A DNA stretch of 64,000 bases from Sorghum bicolor. Its lineage: Eukaryota > Streptophyta > Magnoliopsida > Poales > Poaceae. Below are positions 60,513 to 64,000 of this stretch, one piece after another (positions within the stretch are counted from its first letter, which is position 1; each line of letters begins with the position of its first letter). The position numbers and the translations under genes were made by a program. The DNA is taken from the NCBI RefSeq assembly GCF_000003195.3, contig NC_012870.2, forward strand, positions 20,700,501 through 20,764,500, in the 5' to 3' direction. The notes under the pieces are model-generated. The model searched no databases and was not told the DNA's origin. It saw nothing but the letters and a program-made list of their open reading frames with translations.

Positions 60513-62356
60513 CTAGCAAAACATGCCCGTGCGTTGCAACGGGGTATAGAATTTATTATTTGATAATTGTACACTTTTTGTAAAATTTAAATGAGTTTAG
60601 TCCAACCTTGAATCAAATAAATATAACCCCACCAAAACAAACAAAACTACCAAACTAATATCGGAAATCACCTTGAGAAGAAATAGAAAAAAATCACATC
60701 CCATAAAAAAAATCAGAAATCTTCATATACAGTGGAGAAAAAAGAGTAAAAAATGATATACAAATATGTATAGAAATTAAAAGGGGAAGAATATTACGTA
60801 AAGAAAGCATAAAAGCATCACATGAGGGAACAAATCCATCAAACAGCACGTCAGATCAGTCCACTTTTATTGTCGCTTAGTGCAATCCAAAGCAAAACCA
60901 GCGGCGCAGTTAGTGACAAAAGCCCACAGCCACAACCGCCACATAATAATACAACTAATAGGTAACAGTTCTCAACATCCTTTCATCACAGCATTTGTTT
61001 GAGACATACATGAACAAAGCATATGTAATTCCGTATGATTAAGAGGAAGTACCTTATGGCCAGCATTGATGCATCACAAGAGAAGGAACAGCCGATGAGA
61101 GGGCGATCATCTCCAATCTCGCTACACTCCAGGACAAACTCCCCAGCTTGCTTCACGACGAGTTCGGCCTCCACCTATAGGTCTTCATCGGAATCCTCGT
61201 GGCAGCGCTTGGCCATCTCAATACTGGCCTTGGCACGGGGCAGCGAGTACTGTGCAATGTCGACACGCGCCTTGAGAAGCTCCTGCGTGCCCTTGGTGAA
61301 GAAGGGGTACTGGATCTGCTCCTCCTTGCCGGTGCATGCAGCGTGGTCGTCCTCCTGCACGCGGAGGAGACGGTCGACCTGGCCATCGGCCTCGAGCCGG
61401 ACCATGAGGGCTCGGAGGCGGTCGTGGCGCTCCATTTCACGCTCGCCGAGGCGGCAGAGGCAGGCCCGCACGGCCATGGCGTAGGCGCGGCGCTGCTAGA
61501 GGAGCTCCTGCACCGATTGCTCGTGACGCTCCCACGCGGCACGGTGGTCGTTGGAGACCTCGTAGTCGGCCTCGCCTCCACCCCCGACGGAGGAAGTGGC
61601 GGCGGCGGGACGGAGATGGGAGCGATTGGCGGGTGGACGGGGACGGGGAGCGGAGCCATGGGAGGAGTGGGGGCCGGGGACGGAGATGGGAGCTTAAAGA
61701 CATATTTATTTAATAATAAAAATAGAAAATAGTTAAATCTTATCTCACTCTAATATTACCTCTTAATATGCCTCAGTATTATATTAAAACATGAGAAGTT
61801 TGATGCTGGCATTATTTTTTAATTTAGATTAGGATTGCTATGAAATATGAATCAAGCATCACATTAAATAGGCTACCATTAAATTTTTATAATAATTGAA
61901 GCAAGATAACTACAATTTTAATTTTACAGTAAAAAGCATAGGCAAGCATTTCCAAAAAAAAGTGTACTAAAATTTGTGATATTTTTTGTTTACTGCATGG
62001 ATCTACATATGTGGAGCTGAACAAAATTTGTTTTATAATTTTTAGATTTTTCTATGAACTACTATGTATTTATTAATTTTCAGCCGATTTAAAAAATAAA
62101 AGAAAAGTAAATTGGAGATTTTACATTGGGAATCTTAGAAATTTTTTATTTTTTCTCTCTTCCATCGTAACGATTGTAAGTAATATGAGATTTTGCATTA
62201 GAAACTCTAGAATGTTTTTTATTTTGTTTTTCGCTTCTAGAAACGTTGGAGGGAGGAGGCGATCGTAACCGAACACGGACAGGAGGTGATCGTAACCGGA
62301 CAGGATTAGGGGCAGAAGAAAGTATTTGGCAAACTGAAATTTTGACTCTTTATAGA
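60513..62356 (-). mobile_element. Non-autonomous Helitron carrying a PRP4 gene fragment
   Basis: On the minus strand the 3' end reads CCCGTTGCAACGCACGGGCA, a short hairpin, followed after TGTTTTG by CTAG, the Helitron 3' signature; the next base is T. The 5' end reads TCTATAAAGAGTCAAAATTT (from 62356), preceded by A. Insertion between A and T without duplication is the Helitron rule. The interior is AT-rich apart from the captured gene fragment. There is no Rep/helicase gene. The second Helitron at 62800 shares the 3' end and the AT-rich 5' part. Confidence 0.85.
61053..61659 (-). pseudogene. Captured fragment of a PRP4-type U4/U6 snRNP protein gene
   Basis: PRP4 is a WD40 protein of the U4/U6 snRNP. 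The minus strand from ATG 61659 reads a Pro-rich start (MAPLPVPVHPPIAPISVPPP), then in shifted frames DYEVSNDHRAAWERHEQ, GEREMERHDRLRALMVRLEA, IQYPFFTKGTQELLKARVDI and, after a stop, CSEIGDDRPLIGCSFSCDA, reaching a GTACTT donor at 61052. These are the PRP4 N-terminal SFM region and the start of the first WD repeat. There are at least one frameshift, in-frame stops and a short internal loss in the SFM region. All WD repeats beyond the start are missing. A kept exon/intron border shows capture of genomic DNA. It is not functional as PRP4. Confidence 0.82.
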
Positions 62357-62657
62357 TAGAAAATATAGATTCTTGGAGCTACAAACACTCAGTTACAACA
62401 AGATGCTAGAGATTTTATTTTATCGACCTGAAGCTCGGCTCGGCCACGGCGCAGGGATGTTGACACGATGGATGTAGATCATGTGGATCAAGGGCTGAAA
62501 CTTCAGGTGCTAGTTGGGTGGTTCAACGCTCGAGGCGGCACGACGAGCGGCAGTGTGTCCGGCGGTACGTGATCGGGGCGGGGTAGATGCACGCACGCAC
62601 GTACGGGCACGGCCCACACAACAATCAGCCGGCGCGCGCTGAGTATGGAAAATATTA
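62357..62657. other. Spacer between the Helitron and a MITE
   Basis: Contains a GC-rich stretch (62,430-62,640) without an identifiable gene. Confidence 0.4.
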
Positions 62658-62799
62658 GGCCCTGTTTAGTTTTGATAATTTTTTGGTTTTTGGGACTGTA
62701 GCACTTTCGTTTTTATTTGACAGATATTATTCAATCATGGAGTAACAAGATTTAAAAGATTTATCTCGTGCTGTGTATAGTTTTTATTTTTTATCTATA
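62658..62799. mobile_element. Left half of a Tourist-like MITE cut by a Helitron
   Basis: GGCCCTGTTTAGTTTTGATA, preceded by TTA, starts the usual body (gcactttcgtttttatttga, caatcatggagtaac). It stops at TTTTTATCTATA, where the Helitron 3' end begins. In intact copies the next bases are TTTAATA. The other half should lie beyond the right edge. Confidence 0.8.
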
Positions 62800-64000
62800 C
62801 TAGCAAATATGCCCGTGCGTTGCAACGGGAGAAAAACATTAAATGACCATAGAAAGTGAATTACATATCTATTTTTATTTATTATTTTTATAAAATTTAA
62901 AGTTCATAATTTATTTTATTGTTTACCATGACATCTATGGTATTAGATAGTTAATATTTACAATAATATGTAGCTTGGAAACATATTTATTTAATAACAA
63001 AAATAGAAATTAGTCAAACCTTATTTTACTCTAATATTACCTCTTAATATACCTTAGTATTATATTAAGGGGGTGTTTGGTACTACTCTACAAACTCTGC
63101 TCCACAAACTCCACCATGGAGCAGCTCTATAAAAAACTGGAGTTCGTGGAGTATCTCTTTAGGTGCTCTCACAACTCCACCATTTTTTCTCGAACTGAGT
63201 GCATGGAGCTAAAATTGTTTGGCTGAAAAAACATGGAGCGGAGCTGAAAAACATGGAGCAGAGCGGTTCTAAACACCGCCTAAAACATGAGAAGTTTGTC
63301 GCTAGCTTTATTTTTTATTTAGATTATGATTCCTATAAAATATGATATATAAGTTAAATGTATGTAGTTGTGAACACATGGGCTTATGAAGTGTTCATAT
63401 GACATACAACACATCGTGCAAAGGTAGTGGAAGCATTTTTTTACATACTTAAATTGATTGTAAACTATTTAGCAAGCATAAATCTAGGTAAATTAGTAAA
63501 TTAGTGAGATAAGCATGAATGATGCTAAAACTTTTACCACAAATCAAGCATCACATTAAATAGGCCACCATAAAATTTTCATAATAATTAGAGCAAGCTA
63601 ACTACATTTTTAATTTTACACTAAAAAACATAGGCAAGCATCTCCACCCAAAAAATATACTACAATTTGTGATATTTTTTGTTTACTGCATGGATCTACA
63701 TATGTGGAGCTGAACACAATTTGTTCTATAATTTTTTGATTTTTCTATGAATTACTACGCATTTATCAATTTTTAGCCGATTTAAAGAATAAAAGTAACG
63801 AACACTTTGCATCTAGGTCCCTGTACTTTCGCTATTCTCAACGTGCTCTGATGTGTATTACCAATAGTTAGAAGATTTTGCATTGAAAACCCTAGAAAGT
63901 TTATATTCTTTTTTTCCTCTTCCACAACGTTGAAGCAACAGGCCGATTATTCTTGAGTTGATGCTGGCGGACAGAAATAAAGTGGGGAGACTAAAATTTT
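62800..64000 (-). mobile_element. Second Helitron of the same family, running off the right edge
   Basis: The 3' terminus (minus) CCCGTTGCAACGCACGGGCA...CTAG ends at 62800, followed by T. From about 62,985 it matches the 5' half of the first Helitron (catatttatttaata, aagcatcacattaaatagg, ctgcatggatctacatatgt), reaching GAGACTAAAATTTT at the window end, close to the expected 5' terminus. It lacks the PRP4 fragment and has its own extra segment plus a MITE at 63069-63280. Confidence 0.85.
63069..63280. mobile_element. Tourist-like MITE inside the second Helitron, TAA duplication
   Basis: GGGGGTGTTTGGTACTAC and the inverted GGTTCTAAACACCGCC enclose 212 bp. TAA is duplicated at 63066-63068 and 63281-63283. 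The first Helitron has the empty site (tattatattaaaacatgaga) at about 61,780. The arms share GGAGTTTGTGGAGC-like segments. Confidence 0.9.

Overview
The window is plant nuclear DNA from a grass. I infer Poaceae, most like sorghum or another Andropogoneae, from the GC-rich gene starts, the dense Stowaway and Tourist MITEs of grass type, and the Pong-like, BED-hAT, Helitron and LTR families present. It holds five host genes that I could assemble exon by exon from the sequence. All of them are housekeeping genes, and they are separated by nested transposable elements.

Host genes: (i) 264-2752, minus, the 5' part of an exportin-4 gene that runs off the left edge. (ii) 5562-7319, plus, an intronless-CDS P-class PPR protein of 585 aa. 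(iii) 31444-40210, minus, a 12-exon PP2A regulatory subunit B'' of 541 aa with an EF-hand. (iv) 45400-48578, plus, an 11-exon ESCRT-III subunit of the VPS2/CHMP2 type, 212 aa. (v) 50508-54513, minus, a 14-exon casein kinase 1-like kinase of 479 aa. VPS2 and CK1 are convergent, PP2A B'' and VPS2 are divergent, and all splice phases close without a break. I see no operon-like or pathway link between them. Each is an independent eukaryotic gene.

Mobile DNA fills most of the rest. From 9400 to 14933 a small TIR element contains a complete Pong-like PIF/Harbinger element (9993-14386, TAA target duplication). Its transposase is intact (D202, D254, E328), but its Myb-like ORF1 is frameshifted. From about 15362 to 20794 a BED-finger hAT element has a transposase damaged by one frameshift and one stop codon. 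A 1.8-kb LTR-like element sits inside it with a perfect 5-bp duplication. Two more copies of this LTR-like family lie at 22079-23989 (next to a decayed Ty3/gypsy polymerase) and at 57462-60142 (carrying a non-autonomous hAT insertion). A Pack-MULE candidate (26413-27882) carries pieces of an EXO70 gene and a coiled-coil gene. A Helitron (60513-62356) carries a fragment of a PRP4 splicing-factor gene. A second Helitron of the same family (62800 to the right edge) landed inside a MITE. A 5'-truncated LINE (49187-49938) has a 17-bp duplication.

I found no rRNA, tRNA, CRISPR or prokaryotic system, and nothing I could defend as a wholly new biological system. The most interesting material is the gene capture by three element types, the array of 16-bp repeats directly upstream of the Harbinger transposase TATA box, and the several layers of nesting. 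All family names rest on recognising sequence by eye, not on database searches.
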